Assembly (NCBI RefSeq): GCF_030216305.1
Contig: NZ_JASOKT010000002.1
Span: forward strand, 124,001 to 188,000
Reading direction: 5' to 3'
DNA length: 64,000 nucleotides
From: Actinotignum timonense
GTDB lineage: Bacteria > Actinomycetota > Actinomycetes > Actinomycetales > Actinomycetaceae
In this document: positions 1 through 8,954 of the stretch, one piece after another
Layout of the letters: every line of letters begins with the position of its first letter
Position numbering within the stretch: the first letter of the stretch is position 1
Notes under the pieces: model-generated
The model's database searches: none
What the model saw: the letters and a program-made list of their open reading frames with translations, nothing else
What the model was told of the DNA's origin: nothing
Position numbers and translations under genes: made by a program

Positions 1-848
1 CCCGCTACCGCATCGGCGCGGTCAATTCCATCAACTTCGGGCGGATCGCCGCGCAGATCGTCTACTACTTCTGGGCGTGGTTGCGTTATACCGATGGCAC
101 TTTTTCGCAGGCTTTGAACGACGACGCCGCCGCTGGCGCGGCCGCCCCTCCCGCTCCCGGTGGGGCCGGCGGGGAAGGGGCCGGGGCCAGCCAGGTGGAT
201 TTCTGTGTGCCCTCGGGTAACTTTGGCAATATTTACGCCGGTCACCTGGCCCGCTGCATGGGCCTGCCCATCCGCCGCCTGCTGTTGGCCACCAACGAAA
301 ATAATGTGCTGGAAGAATTCTTCACCACCGGGCGCTATACCCCGCGCTCGCGCGAGCACACCTTCGCCACCTCCAGCCCCTCCATGGATATTTCCAAGGC
401 CTCCAATGTGGAGCGGTTCATCTGGCAGGTGCTGGGGGAGGATTTCCCGGCCGCCTGGGCGCAGCTGAGCGCCACCGGGACGTTAGATATGCGCGATTAT
501 CTGCCGGAATTCGGGGAGACATTCGGTTTCGCGGCCTCCTCATCCCACCATGCGGACCGCCTGGCTGCTATCGAATGGACCTACCGGACCAGCGGGATTC
601 TCATTGACCCACATACCGCGGACGCGGTCACGGTGGCCCGCCGCCTGAGCGACGGCGCGGTCACGGTGCTCGCCATGGAAACCGCCCGCCCGGAGAAATT
701 CGCGCATACCGTGCGTGAAGCGGTCGGGGATGTGGCCGATGGCCTGGAGGAACGCCTGGCCGGGCTGCTCGCCCTCCCGCAGCGTGCAACCCAGGTTCCC
801 GCCGGTCCGGAAGCGGTGCGCGAGTACATCGCCACGCATTGCGCTTAG
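1..848 (+). CDS. thrC: Threonine synthase, C-terminal part (runs off the left edge)
   Basis: Threonine synthase converts O-phospho-homoserine to threonine with PLP, in the cytoplasm, as the last step of threonine synthesis. The frame is open from base 3 with no start in view, so the 5' end lies outside the window. Visible family features are the VNSINFGRIAAQ stretch at the edge, the PLP-phosphate-binding SGNFGN motif, the following ATNENNVLEEFF, and TSSPSMDISKASN. Between the first block and SGNFGN lies a low-complexity Ala/Pro/Gly insertion beginning LNDDAA; it is not part of the conserved fold and contains one copy of the dispersed ACGACGACG motif. A strong hairpin follows 20 bp after the stop. 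Confidence 0.93.
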   Translation, partial: RYRIGAVNSINFGRIAAQIVYYFWAWLRYTDGTFSQALNDDAAAGAAAPPAPGGAGGEGAGASQVDFCVPSGNFGNIYAGHLARCMGLPIRRLLLATNENNVLEEFFTTGRYTPRSREHTFATSSPSMDISKASNVERFIWQVLGEDFPAAWAQLSATGTLDMRDYLPEFGETFGFAASSSHHADRLAAIEWTYRTSGILIDPHTADAVTVARRLSDGAVTVLAMETARPEKFAHTVREAVGDVADGLEERLAGLLALPQRATQVPAGPEAVREYIATHCA

Positions 849-868
849 TGGGCAGGGGGTGGGTTCCC

Positions 869-891
869 CGCGCGGCGCTGCGCGCCGCGCG
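869..891 (+). terminator. Hairpin terminator after thrC
   Basis: A perfect 10-bp stem (CGCGCGGCGC / GCGCCGCGCG) with a 3-nt loop lies 20 bp after the thrC stop. No U-tract follows; instead the motif GCGTCGTCGTACC comes immediately after, as at three other hairpins in the window. Confidence 0.6.
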
Positions 892-1016
892 CGTCGTCGT
901 ACCACCTTTGGGTGAGCGCGCCCGGAACCGGAGCGGCTCCGGGTAGTATTAGGGTGATGAGCCGCGCGATTGGCGCCGTCGCCCGCGCACGAGCCTAAAT
1001 AGAACGGGGTGTATCC

Positions 1017-1973
1017 ATGGCACGCATTTTCGTTGTTGGAAGCATGAATTCCGATACTTTCCTCAAGGTGGAGAATTTTGTGGAGCCGGGAGAAACAATT
1101 TCCGCGCTCAGCTCCCACACCGCGCTGGGCGGGAAGGGCCTCAACCAGGCGGTTGCCGCGGCCCGCATGGGAATTCCCGTTACGATGGTGGCCGCCCTCG
1201 GGCGCGATGCGGTGGGGGATGCCGTTGCCACGGAGCTCGCCGCGGAAGAAAATCTTGATATGACTGCCGTGCTGCGGGTGAGTGAACCCACCGGGCAGGC
1301 CATGATCCAATCCGATGCGGATGGCGAAAATGCCATCGTGGTGGTGGCCGGTGCGAACGCCGCGAATACCCCGGAGAATGTGGTGGAGCGCCTCGCCGCG
1401 GTGCAGGCGGGGGATATTGTGGTCTGCCAGCTGGAAATTCCCGAACCCGCGGTGGCGGCCGCCCTGGCGGAGGCGAAGAAACGCGGGGCCACCACGGTGC
1501 TCAATGCCGCCCCGGCCGCCCCGGTGGGTCACCTACTGGAGAATGTGGACGTGCTCATCGTCAATGAAACCGAGGCGGATACCATCTTGGGAACCAAGGT
1601 GACCGACCGCGCCCAGCAGCTCCATCTGCGTTACGGCGGTTCCATCGTGGTGACGCTGGGAAGCCACGGCTGCCAGTATATTGACGCCTACCTGCCCGAT
1701 GCTGATGTCAAGGCCGATGCGCTACCCGCCCACCACGTGGATGTTGTGGATACCACCGGCGCGGGCGATGCTTTTGTGGGGGCTTTTGCGGCCGCACTGG
1801 CGGTGGGTGAATCCCTGGCTACCGCGGCCCGGTGGGGCACGGCGCTTGGCGCTATCGCCACCGGGGCCTCCGGGGCGCAAGGCTATACGGCCAGCCGCGC
1901 GGATGTGGTGGCGCTGGCCGGTGTTGGCGCCGCTAGCGGTGCTGGAGCGGACGCCGCGGCCACGGAAAACTAA
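1017..1973 (+). CDS. rbsK: Ribokinase (PfkB family)
   Basis: Phosphorylates ribose to ribose-5-phosphate with ATP in the cytosol, feeding pentose-phosphate and nucleotide synthesis. The 318-residue length is normal. PfkB features are the N-terminal GSMNSD sugar-binding segment, GGKGLNQAVAAARMG near residue 40, and the C-terminal signature DTTGAGDAFVGAF with its catalytic Asp. The C-terminal 20 residues are Ala/Gly-rich. No ribose transporter or LacI regulator is adjacent; the next gene is a HAD phosphatase, so the two may handle sugar phosphates together (inference). The last 15 bases and the bases after the stop are repeated exactly 56 bp downstream. Another PfkB sugar kinase remains possible. 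Confidence 0.85.
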   Translation: MARIFVVGSMNSDTFLKVENFVEPGETISALSSHTALGGKGLNQAVAAARMGIPVTMVAALGRDAVGDAVATELAAEENLDMTAVLRVSEPTGQAMIQSDADGENAIVVVAGANAANTPENVVERLAAVQAGDIVVCQLEIPEPAVAAALAEAKKRGATTVLNAAPAAPVGHLLENVDVLIVNETEADTILGTKVTDRAQQLHLRYGGSIVVTLGSHGCQYIDAYLPDADVKADALPAHHVDVVDTTGAGDAFVGAFAAALAVGESLATAARWGTALGAIATGASGAQGYTASRADVVALAGVGAASGAGADAAATEN

Positions 1974-2032
1974 GCAACCGGAGCGGGTGCCGCGGGCTTT
2001 TTCGCCGCGTACCCGCCACGGAAAACTAAGCA
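1959..2032 (+). repeat. 18-bp direct repeat of the rbsK 3' end
   Basis: GCCACGGAAAACTAAGCA occurs at 1959-1976, covering the last codons and stop of rbsK, and again without change at 2015-2032, before the next gene. The second TAA is 56 bp further on and in another frame. It is one of several gene-end duplications in this window. Confidence 0.8.
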
Positions 2033-2070
2033 CGGCGCTTGACCCCAGTACTACCCAGAAAGGTTTTTTC

Positions 2071-2934
2071 GTGCCTCCCGCACCTACCGAGCCCGCCCCC
2101 ACCGATCTGAGCCTCCTGCGTGAGGCCGCCGCCAGCGTGAAACTCGTCGTCGTTGATATGGATGGCACCTTCCTCCTGCCGGGGAAGATTTTCCCGGAAC
2201 GCGGCGATGAGCTGGTGGCGCGCCTGCGCGAGCGTGGCATTATTTTCTGCCCGGCCTCCGGGCGGCAGTACCAGACCCTCGCGGATATGTTTTCCGCCCA
2301 CGTGGAAGGCATGCCGATTATCGCGGAGAACGGGGCGAATGTGCGCCGGGACGGCGAGCCGCTGGCCACCACCACCCTGCCGCGGGAAACCAGCGCGCGG
2401 GTGGTGGAGATCGTGCGCGAGCTCAGCGCGTCCGGGGAGGATGTGGGCACGGTGCTCTGCGGTGAGAAGGCTTACGCCGAACGCCGCGACAGCGCGTTCC
2501 TGGACGAAACCCTCGCCTACTACCACGCGAATGCGATCGTCCCTGACCTCATGCCCCATACCGAGGGGATTTACAAAATTGGGGTGCTCAGTTTCGCCGA
2601 CCCGCTCCGGCGCGTGATTCCGCTGCTGGAAACCCTCGGGCCGGGCGTGGATGTGGTGCGCAGCGGCGAACTGTGGACGGATGTGAATCCCTCCGCCGCC
2701 ACGAAAGGCACCGGCCTGGCCGGTCTCCAGGCCAGCCTGGGCATCAGCCCGGCGCAAACCCTGTGCTTCGGGGATTTCAATAATGACATCCCCATGTTCG
2801 AGCACGCCCGCTTCAGCTTCGCCATGGCGAATGCCCAGCCCGATGTGGTGGCGGCCGCCCGCTACGTGGCGCCCTCCAATGCGGAAGAAGGCGTGCTCAC
2901 CGTGCTCAACGACCTCTTCGAGCTGGGCCTGTAG
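2071..2934 (+). CDS. HAD-superfamily hydrolase, Cof type
   Basis: Cof-type HAD phosphatases are cytosolic, Mg-dependent sugar-phosphate or nucleotide phosphatases, usually broad in substrate. Motif I is DMDGTFL near residue 29 (catalytic Asp); motif IV is FGDFNNDIPMFE near residue 232, the usual GDxxND of this subfamily; the C2 cap lies between. The 287-residue length fits. The GTG start at 2071 was chosen because AGAAAGG lies about 7 bp upstream; a longer open frame continues upstream through the rbsK 3' region but would be out of frame with it. Probably co-transcribed with rbsK. The true substrate cannot be read from sequence. Confidence 0.85.
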   Translation: MPPAPTEPAPTDLSLLREAAASVKLVVVDMDGTFLLPGKIFPERGDELVARLRERGIIFCPASGRQYQTLADMFSAHVEGMPIIAENGANVRRDGEPLATTTLPRETSARVVEIVRELSASGEDVGTVLCGEKAYAERRDSAFLDETLAYYHANAIVPDLMPHTEGIYKIGVLSFADPLRRVIPLLETLGPGVDVVRSGELWTDVNPSAATKGTGLAGLQASLGISPAQTLCFGDFNNDIPMFEHARFSFAMANAQPDVVAAARYVAPSNAEEGVLTVLNDLFELGL

Positions 2935-2946
2935 CCGTCAGCTTCG

Positions 2947-3807
2947 CTAGTTGTGCGGGGCCTGCGGTGCTTGCGGGTCTTCACCTTCGCGGGGCTGTTG
3001 CGGTTCTTCGCCCTCGCGCGGTTCTTGCACGAGCTGCGTTTCCGCGGGCGCTGCGCTTTCTGCGCGGTCCGTATTTTCGGGCGACGACGCCGCTGCTGGC
3101 GCAGCGGGCGGTGCCGGCGGGAAAACGGGATCCTGCGGCGGGAACTGCGGGCTCTGGCCGGCGAAAGGTGCCTGCGCGGCGGCGCCGGCACCGGTTCCGG
3201 GCTGCGCGGGGCTGGCTACCGTGGCCGGAGTTTTGGCGATTTGCCAGATGCCGAAGCCCAACATGAGCACCGCGGCCACCGCGAGCAGGTAGTAGCCAAT
3301 ACCGGGAGCAATATCCACATCCACGCCCTGGGCCTGCCCGTAAGCAATGATGGTATCCGCATCCGAGGGTTTGATATTAATGACCAGGTAAATCCCCACG
3401 ATAACGGCGCCGACGATGCCACCCGAAGACCACGTTTTCCGCACGGCGGCGGGCGCCTGGCGCACCAGCCCCACGAAAGCGCCAATCGCGCCCAGGGCCA
3501 GCCCGATGGTGATGAAAATGGCCACCGACTTGGTATCGGTTTCCCACAGCTTGACGCCGAAATCTTCCGACTGGGTGCCGGCGCTCATATGCAGAGTCCA
3601 GAAATGCAGCGCCGTACCAATAAAACCGATAATGGACCCGGCCAGCACGCCGAGCGGAGCCGCCAGCGGCGGAGTGGTGCGAACCGCGGGCGCCGGCGTT
3701 GGCATTGGCGCCGGTGCGGGCATAGGCGCGGGAGTGCCGTTGGGCTCGGGCGGATTCGAGGAGCGTTCCGAGGGCACGTCTGCCCCCTGGGGGAAAGTAT
3801 TACTCAT
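2947..3807 (-). CDS. Membrane protein with Pro/Ala-rich ends, unknown function
   Basis: I do not recognise this 286-residue protein. Its first 45 residues are Pro/Ala-rich and cytoplasmic-looking. Four hydrophobic segments follow (near 55-75, 105-130, 145-165 and 185-205), then an 80-residue hydrophilic tail rich in Pro, Ala, Gln and Glu. The start MSNTFPQG was preferred to an upstream in-frame ATG whose intervening residues look non-coding. The gene converges on the HAD gene with only 12 bp between stops. The tail carries one copy of the CGACGACGCC motif, here read as Ser-Ser rather than Asp-Asp. Confidence 0.7.
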   Translation of the reverse strand: MSNTFPQGADVPSERSSNPPEPNGTPAPMPAPAPMPTPAPAVRTTPPLAAPLGVLAGSIIGFIGTALHFWTLHMSAGTQSEDFGVKLWETDTKSVAIFITIGLALGAIGAFVGLVRQAPAAVRKTWSSGGIVGAVIVGIYLVINIKPSDADTIIAYGQAQGVDVDIAPGIGYYLLAVAAVLMLGFGIWQIAKTPATVASPAQPGTGAGAAAQAPFAGQSPQFPPQDPVFPPAPPAAPAAASSPENTDRAESAAPAETQLVQEPREGEEPQQPREGEDPQAPQAPHN

Positions 3808-4197
3808 ACCCCTAGTGTAGGGGCCGCGCCCCGGCGGCGGGCATGGCGGGCACGTTGTAGCGCGTGCGCAGTGGAACGACGACGCAGCACCGGGACAGGG
3901 GTCCCAAGGCTTTCCCATGTTCACCCAGAGATATGAAACCCCTCACATGTGTCCAAAAATAGGTAGAGTGATAGGTAGGAATGCGGGAGATTCCGCGTTC
4001 CGCCCATAACCGTATATATGCTCTCTTCCCGCGGGTAGCGAAGCGCCGTCGCCTCTCTACCCGGCCCTAAGTCCCTGTATCTGCGCTGCTCGTGCAAGGG
4101 GGGCGAGGCGCGCGGGATACGCCGGGAAGTCCATCGAATATATCCACTACGCGGGCGGGCCGCGGGTCTGCTCGCACCGATACGCGGAGGTCGAACA
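3808..4197. other. Divergent intergenic region
   Basis: These 390 bp separate two divergent genes, so both promoters should lie here. A copy of the dispersed motif (GAACGACGACGCAGC) is at about 3874-3888. Just before 4198 a CGGAGG ribosome site serves the aldehyde dehydrogenase. I found no convincing operator or RNA gene. Confidence 0.4.
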
Positions 4198-5589
4198 ATG
4201 GCGTACAAGACAGTCAGTCCGTACACCGGTGAAATACTCAAGGAATATCCCACTGCCACGGATGAGGAAGTCAAGAAGGCAGTAGACGTTGCCCATAACG
4301 CCTTCCTGGCGTGGCGGGAAACATCGTATGAACAGCGCGCGCAGGTGCTTCAGAAGGCTGCCGACCTGCTGCGCGAACGCCGCACCGAATACGCCTCGAT
4401 TATCACCAAGGAAATGGGCAAGGTGATCGGGGAAGCGGAAGCGGAAGTCGATATCTGCATCGCGATGTTTGAAGACTACGTGCGCAATGGCGAAAAGTAT
4501 CTGGCCACCCGCACGCTCCCCTCGGATAAATACGGGAAGGATTCCGTGCAGCTGCTCTTCCAGCCGCTCGGGGTGCTCTTCATGGTGGAACCGTGGAACT
4601 TCCCATACTACCAGATTGTCCGCGTGGCTGCCCCACAGCTTTTCGCGGGCAATACCCTCATTCTCAAGCACGCATCCATCGTTCCGGAATCGGCCGCTGC
4701 CTTCGTGGAGATCTTCCGCGAAGCGGGCCTGCCCGAAGGCTGCTTCCAGAATCTCTACCTCTCGCATGACCAGTCGGAAATTGTGCTGGCCGATCCGCGG
4801 GTGCGCGGAGTGGCGCTCACCGGCTCGGAAGTAGCCGGGGCGGCTATCGCGCAGCTGGCCGGCAAGTACATTAAGAAGTCCACGCTGGAACTGGGTGGGG
4901 CCGATGCTTTTATCGTGCTCGAGGATGCCGATATCGATAAGACGGTCGCCTGGGCGGTGACCGGCCGGCATTGGAATGCCGGGCAGGTGTGCTGCTCATC
5001 CAAGCGCATGATCGTGGTGGATTCCGTGTACGACGAATTCCTGGAGAAGTACCGGGAAGGCGTCAAGCAGCTCAAGGCCGGGGACCCGATGGATCGGGAA
5101 ACCACCCTGGCGCCGCTCTCCTCCGCGGCAGCAAAGCGTGATCTGGCCAAGCAGCTCGAGGAAGCTATCGCTGAGGGCGCCAAGGCCGAAGAAGCCGGAA
5201 TTGAGCTACCCGAGCACGGCAACTTCTTCCAGCCCACTATCCTCACGGAAATCCCCGAGGGCGCGAAGTGCCGCTATACGGAATTCTTCGGGCCGGTCTC
5301 CCAGATTTACCGGGTCAAGGACGAAGAAGAGGTGATTACCCTCGCTAATGATTCGCCCTACGGCCTGGGCGGCTCGGTCTTTACCGAGGATCTGGAACGC
5401 GGCAAGAAGGTAGCCGCGCGGCTGGATACCGGAATGGTCTACCTCAACCATCCCACCGCGGTCGCGGCGGATATTCCCTTCGGCGGCGTGAAGAACTCCG
5501 GCTACGGCCACGAACTCATCGACCTGGGTATTCACGAATTCGTCAATATCAAGGTGGTGGCCAATTCGCCCATCGACGGCGAATTCTAA
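4198..5589 (+). CDS. NAD(P)-dependent aldehyde dehydrogenase, succinate-semialdehyde type
   Basis: Oxidises an aldehyde to its acid in the cytosol; closest by feel to the short succinate-semialdehyde dehydrogenases (GabD/Sad). The 463 residues show the cofactor-binding EPWNFPYYQ region near residue 130, the catalytic-base motif LELGGADAFIVL near 230, the active-site cysteine in NAGQVCCSSKR near 263 (two adjacent Cys, the first in the usual position), and the C-terminal PFGGVKNSGYG. The neighbour, facing it across a shared terminator, is an amino-acid permease of the family that includes GABA permease. Import and oxidation of a GABA-like compound would be a coherent guess, but no GABA transaminase is present. 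Confidence 0.85.
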   Translation: MAYKTVSPYTGEILKEYPTATDEEVKKAVDVAHNAFLAWRETSYEQRAQVLQKAADLLRERRTEYASIITKEMGKVIGEAEAEVDICIAMFEDYVRNGEKYLATRTLPSDKYGKDSVQLLFQPLGVLFMVEPWNFPYYQIVRVAAPQLFAGNTLILKHASIVPESAAAFVEIFREAGLPEGCFQNLYLSHDQSEIVLADPRVRGVALTGSEVAGAAIAQLAGKYIKKSTLELGGADAFIVLEDADIDKTVAWAVTGRHWNAGQVCCSSKRMIVVDSVYDEFLEKYREGVKQLKAGDPMDRETTLAPLSSAAAKRDLAKQLEEAIAEGAKAEEAGIELPEHGNFFQPTILTEIPEGAKCRYTEFFGPVSQIYRVKDEEEVITLANDSPYGLGGSVFTEDLERGKKVAARLDTGMVYLNHPTAVAADIPFGGVKNSGYGHELIDLGIHEFVNIKVVANSPIDGEF

Positions 5590-5650
5590 GCCCTGATCGC
5601 CCGCGGCCCAAGCAGCCGCGGGTGGCCCAATCTCCCGTGGGCCAGATGCA

Positions 5651-5680
5651 CCGGGCCGGGATGCTCACATCCCGGCCCGG
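5651..5680. terminator. Bidirectional hairpin terminator
   Basis: A perfect 12-bp stem (CCGGGCCGGGAT / ATCCCGGCCCGG) with a 6-nt loop sits between the convergent dehydrogenase and permease genes. On the + strand the stem runs directly into GTCGTCGTCGTAC. Confidence 0.85.
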
Positions 5681-5703
5681 TCGTCGTCGTACTTTAATAA
5701 TAA

Positions 5704-7191
5704 TTACGCGCGCGCATGGCGCTTCTCACGCGAAACTTTCACCTGGTAGGCGATGGTGAGGAGCAGCAGCCAGGCTGGGCCAACGAAAACGGCCACGCGG
5801 TAGGCGTCTTGGAACAGCATGAGGACCACGCAGGCCGCCAGCGCCACCAGCACGAAAATGCTCGAGGCGAGGCCACCGGGGAGTTTGTAGCTAAGGCCCG
5901 CCACGCGTTCCGGGCCGAGTGCGGCGCGGAATTTCAGCTGCGTGATCATGACCATCGTCCAGTTGATAATCCCGGCGATGAGGGCGATGGAAAGCAGGTA
6001 CCCGAAAGCGAAATTCGGGAACGCGAAGACTACAATGACCGCCACCACCGTCACGGCCGAGGACGTCAAAATTCCCACGTACGGCGTGCCCGCGCGCGAA
6101 AGCGTGGCGAAAATCCGCGGCGCATTTCCTTGTTGCGCCAAGGAATACAGCATGCGGCCATTGGAATACAGGCCGGAATTGTAGACGGAGAGCGCCGCGG
6201 TGAGCACCACGAAATTGAGGATATGGGCCGCGAAGGTGATCCCTACCGAATCGAAAATCTGGACGAAGGGGCTGGCGTGCCCGTCGATGGAGCGCCACGG
6301 GATGACCGCCATGATGATGGCGAGCGAGAGCACGTAAAAAATGAGGATGCGCTGAATCACCAGGTTGATGGCGCGCGGGATGGACCGGCGCGGGTCGTCC
6401 GCCTCCCCGGCGGTGATGCCGATAAGCTCAATGCCGCCAAAACTAAACATAACGACGACGAAAGCAAAAGTCGCCCCCTTCAGGCCATTGGGGAAAACCA
6501 GCTCGGCGAAGGAGGTTCCGGGCGGAACCTGGTGGGGTTCTTGGAGCCCGACGACGAGCACCAGGATTCCCAGCACGATCATGCCGATAATCGCCACCAC
6601 TTTGACCAGCGCGAACCAGAATTCGAATTCGCCGAAGGCGCGCACCCCGAGTAGGTTGACCGCCGTGATGAACACCAGGCAGAAGGCCGCGGTGAGCCAG
6701 GTGGGGACCGCCGGGAACCAGTAGTTGATATACAGGCCGACGACGGACAGCTCCGACATCGCCACGAAAATGTAGTTAAACCAGTAATTCCAACCCGAGA
6801 TGAAGCCGGCGCGCGGGCTCCAATATTTGTAGGCGTAGTGGGAGAAGGCGCCGGGGACCGGCTCGTGCACGCTCATCTCACCCAGGGCGCGCATAACAAG
6901 GTAGATCGTGCAACCGCCAATGAGGTAGACGAAGAGGATCGCCGGGCCGGCCAGGCTGATGGAGGAAGCCGAGCCGTAGAAGAGGCCCGTGCCGATGGCC
7001 CCGCCCAGCGCGATCATCTGGATATGGCGATTGTGGAGGTCGCGGTGCAGGTGGGCAGCGTGATGCTTGGTGTGGGTACCCGGTGCTGGTGTGCCGGCGG
7101 GTGCCGGTGAGCTGGACGTGGGTGTGCCGGGTGCCGTGGGCGTGCCGGGTGTTGGAGTTCCGGCGGGTGCCGGCGTGGAATTCGTGGACAT
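5704..7191 (-). CDS. Amino-acid permease, APC superfamily (AAT family)
   Basis: A 495-residue inner-membrane amino-acid/proton symporter with about 12 transmembrane segments. The family signature RHIQMIALGGAIGTGLF falls near residues 55-71, followed by the GEMSVHEPVPGAFSHYA region. Substrate is not decidable; GABA, proline, lysine and aromatic amino-acid permeases share this pattern. The first 45 residues are unusual: an imperfect Pro/Ala/Gly/Thr repeat (units like TPTPGTP and SSSPAPAGTP) ahead of a His-rich patch, absent from typical members. The start is supported by GAAAG about 8 bp upstream. It converges on the aldehyde dehydrogenase. Confidence 0.88.
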   Translation of the reverse strand: MSTNSTPAPAGTPTPGTPTAPGTPTSSSPAPAGTPAPGTHTKHHAAHLHRDLHNRHIQMIALGGAIGTGLFYGSASSISLAGPAILFVYLIGGCTIYLVMRALGEMSVHEPVPGAFSHYAYKYWSPRAGFISGWNYWFNYIFVAMSELSVVGLYINYWFPAVPTWLTAAFCLVFITAVNLLGVRAFGEFEFWFALVKVVAIIGMIVLGILVLVVGLQEPHQVPPGTSFAELVFPNGLKGATFAFVVVMFSFGGIELIGITAGEADDPRRSIPRAINLVIQRILIFYVLSLAIIMAVIPWRSIDGHASPFVQIFDSVGITFAAHILNFVVLTAALSVYNSGLYSNGRMLYSLAQQGNAPRIFATLSRAGTPYVGILTSSAVTVVAVIVVFAFPNFAFGYLLSIALIAGIINWTMVMITQLKFRAALGPERVAGLSYKLPGGLASSIFVLVALAACVVLMLFQDAYRVAVFVGPAWLLLLTIAYQVKVSREKRHARA

Positions 7192-7576
7192 AGAGGTCTT
7201 TCCCGATATGTGAGGAATGTGCTTATAGCGCCTTGAGCTTATCGCCTTGAGTGCGCGGGTGGGGAATTATGGGCGCGTGATGGAAAGGGTGAGGGTGAGA
7301 GCTGCCCGCCCGTGAGATGCTTGGCCGGAGCGGTGGAGCCTTTCCGGTGAGTAGGTGGTGCCCGCCGCCGTGCATAGTGAAACATGACGCGCTTGCGGAG
7401 TGGTACAGACACCAATTGTCACTATAGACACATGATTAACAGCTGGTGCCATTCGGATGGATTGTGGGAAACGGGGTATATTAATTCGCCCGCATGCACT
7501 TCTACCTGGTAACTTACATTTCTTCAATAAAAAGTACGTGTTAATTTGGCGCGGAATTTGAAGCTAAACTGCCGAT

Positions 7577-7592
7577 AGTGACGATGGTCACA
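7577..7592. promoter_or_regulatory. CRP/GlxR-like palindrome
   Basis: AGTGA-CGATGG-TCACA matches the CRP/GlxR consensus TGTGA-N6-TCACA in 9 of 10 fixed positions. It lies immediately upstream of the proposed -35, where a cAMP-receptor-type regulator could act. A related half-site, TGTGACGATTGTGA, occurs at 48169-48182 upstream of the other wall protein. Confidence 0.45.
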
Positions 7593-7595
7593 GAG

Positions 7596-7624
7596 TTTCG
7601 GAAATCTCATCGTTCCCGTATATT
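7596..7624 (+). promoter_or_regulatory. Putative promoter of the coiled-coil wall protein
   Basis: TTTCGG at 7596-7601, a 17-bp spacer, and TATATT at 7619-7624. The same TTTCGG hexamer precedes the TATAAT at 19352. Confidence 0.4.
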
Positions 7625-7757
7625 AATAGAGCGCAATAAAGTATTGTGACTGTTGTGGCAGGTGCTCAGTGGAGTGCACGGCTGGCGAATGGGATCGGTC
7701 GGTAAAAGGGCTCTTCTGAGGTAGGCATGCCATGGACATACGTTTATAGGAGTAGAC

Positions 7758-8656
7758 ATGCAGTTGAAGAAGATTGTGGCTGGCGCTACCTTTGGTGTGA
7801 TGCTCGCCGCGGGGGGGGTGTAGCTTACGCTGCTCCTGCCGCGCCTGATGCACCCCAGGTGACCGCTGCCGATACCACGGCGGCTGAAAAGGCTGTGGCC
7901 GACGCCAAGGCGAAGGTTACTGCCGCGGAAGCTGAGCTGAAGGCCGCTTCCGAAAAGCTTGAGAAGCTCGAGATCGCCGTCTCGAACGCGAAGGCCAAGC
8001 TGACCGAACTTGAGGTCGCTAAGGCTGAACTTCCCAAGGAACTTAAGAAGGCTGAGGCTGCCTACGCGGCTTTGGCTACCGCCCAGGAGAATTACAACAA
8101 GGCTCGCGTGGCTTTCGAAGCCAACCCGAACGATGAGGTTCTCCAGAAGGCTATGGCCGATGCTAAGACGGCTATGAACACCGCACAGGCTGGCGTTGCC
8201 GGTCTCCGCGCGGTGGAAGATATCAAGACGGATATCGCTGACATCCAGGGTTACATCGACATTCAGAAGGGTACCCTCAGCTACGCTGAAGAAGCCCTTG
8301 ATGCTTTCCCGGGTGTTGAGGCGCTTCAGGGTGCCTACGACAAGGCCGTTGCCGAACTGGATGCCGCCCAGAAGGCTCTTGATGCTCTGAAGGGCCAAAC
8401 CCCCAAGGTTGACCCGAAGAAGGACGGCGACAAGAAGGTCGATCCTAAGGCTGACCCGAAGGCTGAGCCGAAGAAGGACGCCGATAAGAAGGCTGATCCC
8501 AAGGCTGAAAAGAAGGCTGACCCCAAGAAGGAAGCCAAGAAGGCCGAAGGTAAGAAGCTGGCCAACTCCGGTGTTGACGCCGGTGCGGCTGCCGGTGGAG
8601 CTGCTCTGCTCCTGCTGGCCGGTGGTGCCTTCGTTGCCTACCGCAAGTTTGCCTAA
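7758..8656 (+). CDS. Sortase-anchored coiled-coil wall protein, frameshifted at a G8 tract (probably phase-variable)
   Basis: AGGAG five bases upstream marks the ATG at 7758. Translation starts as a typical signal peptide (MQLKKIVAGATFGVMLAAGG) but meets TAG at 7821 just after eight Gs (7811-7818). The mature protein continues in another frame (VAYAAPAAPDAP...) to 8656. One added G or two lost Gs would join the two into a complete secreted protein. The body is an Ala/Lys/Glu-rich coiled coil of about 190 residues, then a wall-spanning region of DPKK/DPKA repeats, then LANSG, a hydrophobic stretch and a short basic end (YRKFA), i.e. a sortase signal of LAxTG type. A sequencing error in the G run could also explain the shift. 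Adhesion is a guess only. Confidence 0.75.
7811..7818 (+). repeat. Homopolymeric G8 tract in the signal-peptide coding region
   Basis: Eight consecutive G residues lie at codons 18-21 of the frame starting at 7758, at the boundary between the two frames of the wall-protein gene. Such runs slip during replication, so this is a candidate ON/OFF switch; the window shows the OFF length. Confidence 0.7.
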
Positions 8657-8742
8657 GCGAACCTGCCTCTGGCACTAACAACAGTTCCGAGGCTGGTTGC
8701 CACTAGGTAATTCATCCTCAACTGTTTCATCGTTTCACGCTG

Positions 8743-8772
8743 AATGGGTCCGGGTTTTTACCCGGGCCCATT
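8743..8772 (+). terminator. Terminator after the coiled-coil wall protein
   Basis: A 13-bp stem with one G-T wobble (AATGGGTCCGGGT / ACCCGGGCCCATT) around a TTTT loop, 86 bp after the stop. Confidence 0.75.
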
Positions 8773-8919
8773 CTGTATCTCTAGCAGATTCTGTATACCT
8801 GGCAGGTACCGCGTGTCCGGCCGGTTCTGTAAGCCGGGCCTGTTATGTGCATCGAGCTGCTGAAGCACCTGGCCTTATAGCCCAACCTATAACCCTCATC
8901 TCATATAGTGGTCAATAGT

Positions 8920-8949
8920 TTGACGTGGCTTAATAATTCCCTCTAGGCT
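8920..8949 (+). promoter_or_regulatory. Putative promoter of the MetE-like gene
   Basis: TTGACG (8920-8925), 18-bp spacer, TAGGCT (8944-8949). Transcription would begin near 8955, giving a leader of about 310 nt before the methyltransferase start. Confidence 0.5.
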
Positions 8950-8954
8950 ACTGG

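Larger units (their letters stand above)
7192..7757. other. 566-bp AT-richer intergenic region upstream of the wall protein
   Basis: This stretch separates the permease from the coiled-coil wall protein and is clearly more AT-rich than the genes around it, especially 7500-7660. It holds the CRP-like site and promoter listed separately. An 86-codon frame on the minus strand (7267-7527) has no ribosome site or recognisable content and is not called. Confidence 0.5.

Noticed and set aside
540..1532. Long minus-strand open frame of 330 codons across thrC and rbsK
   Set aside because: It lies antisense to two clearly conserved genes, is His/Gly/Arg-rich, and matches the usual shadow frame of high-GC coding DNA. 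The same applies to the long antisense frames at 22454-23593, 31585-32628 and 50694-51800.
7727..7757. Upstream ATG at 7727 as the start of the coiled-coil wall protein
   Set aside because: It gives an open frame but reads through the ribosome site and translates the signal-peptide bases in the wrong frame, yielding no export signal. The ATG at 7758 with AGGAG is convincing, so a frameshift at G8 is the better reading.
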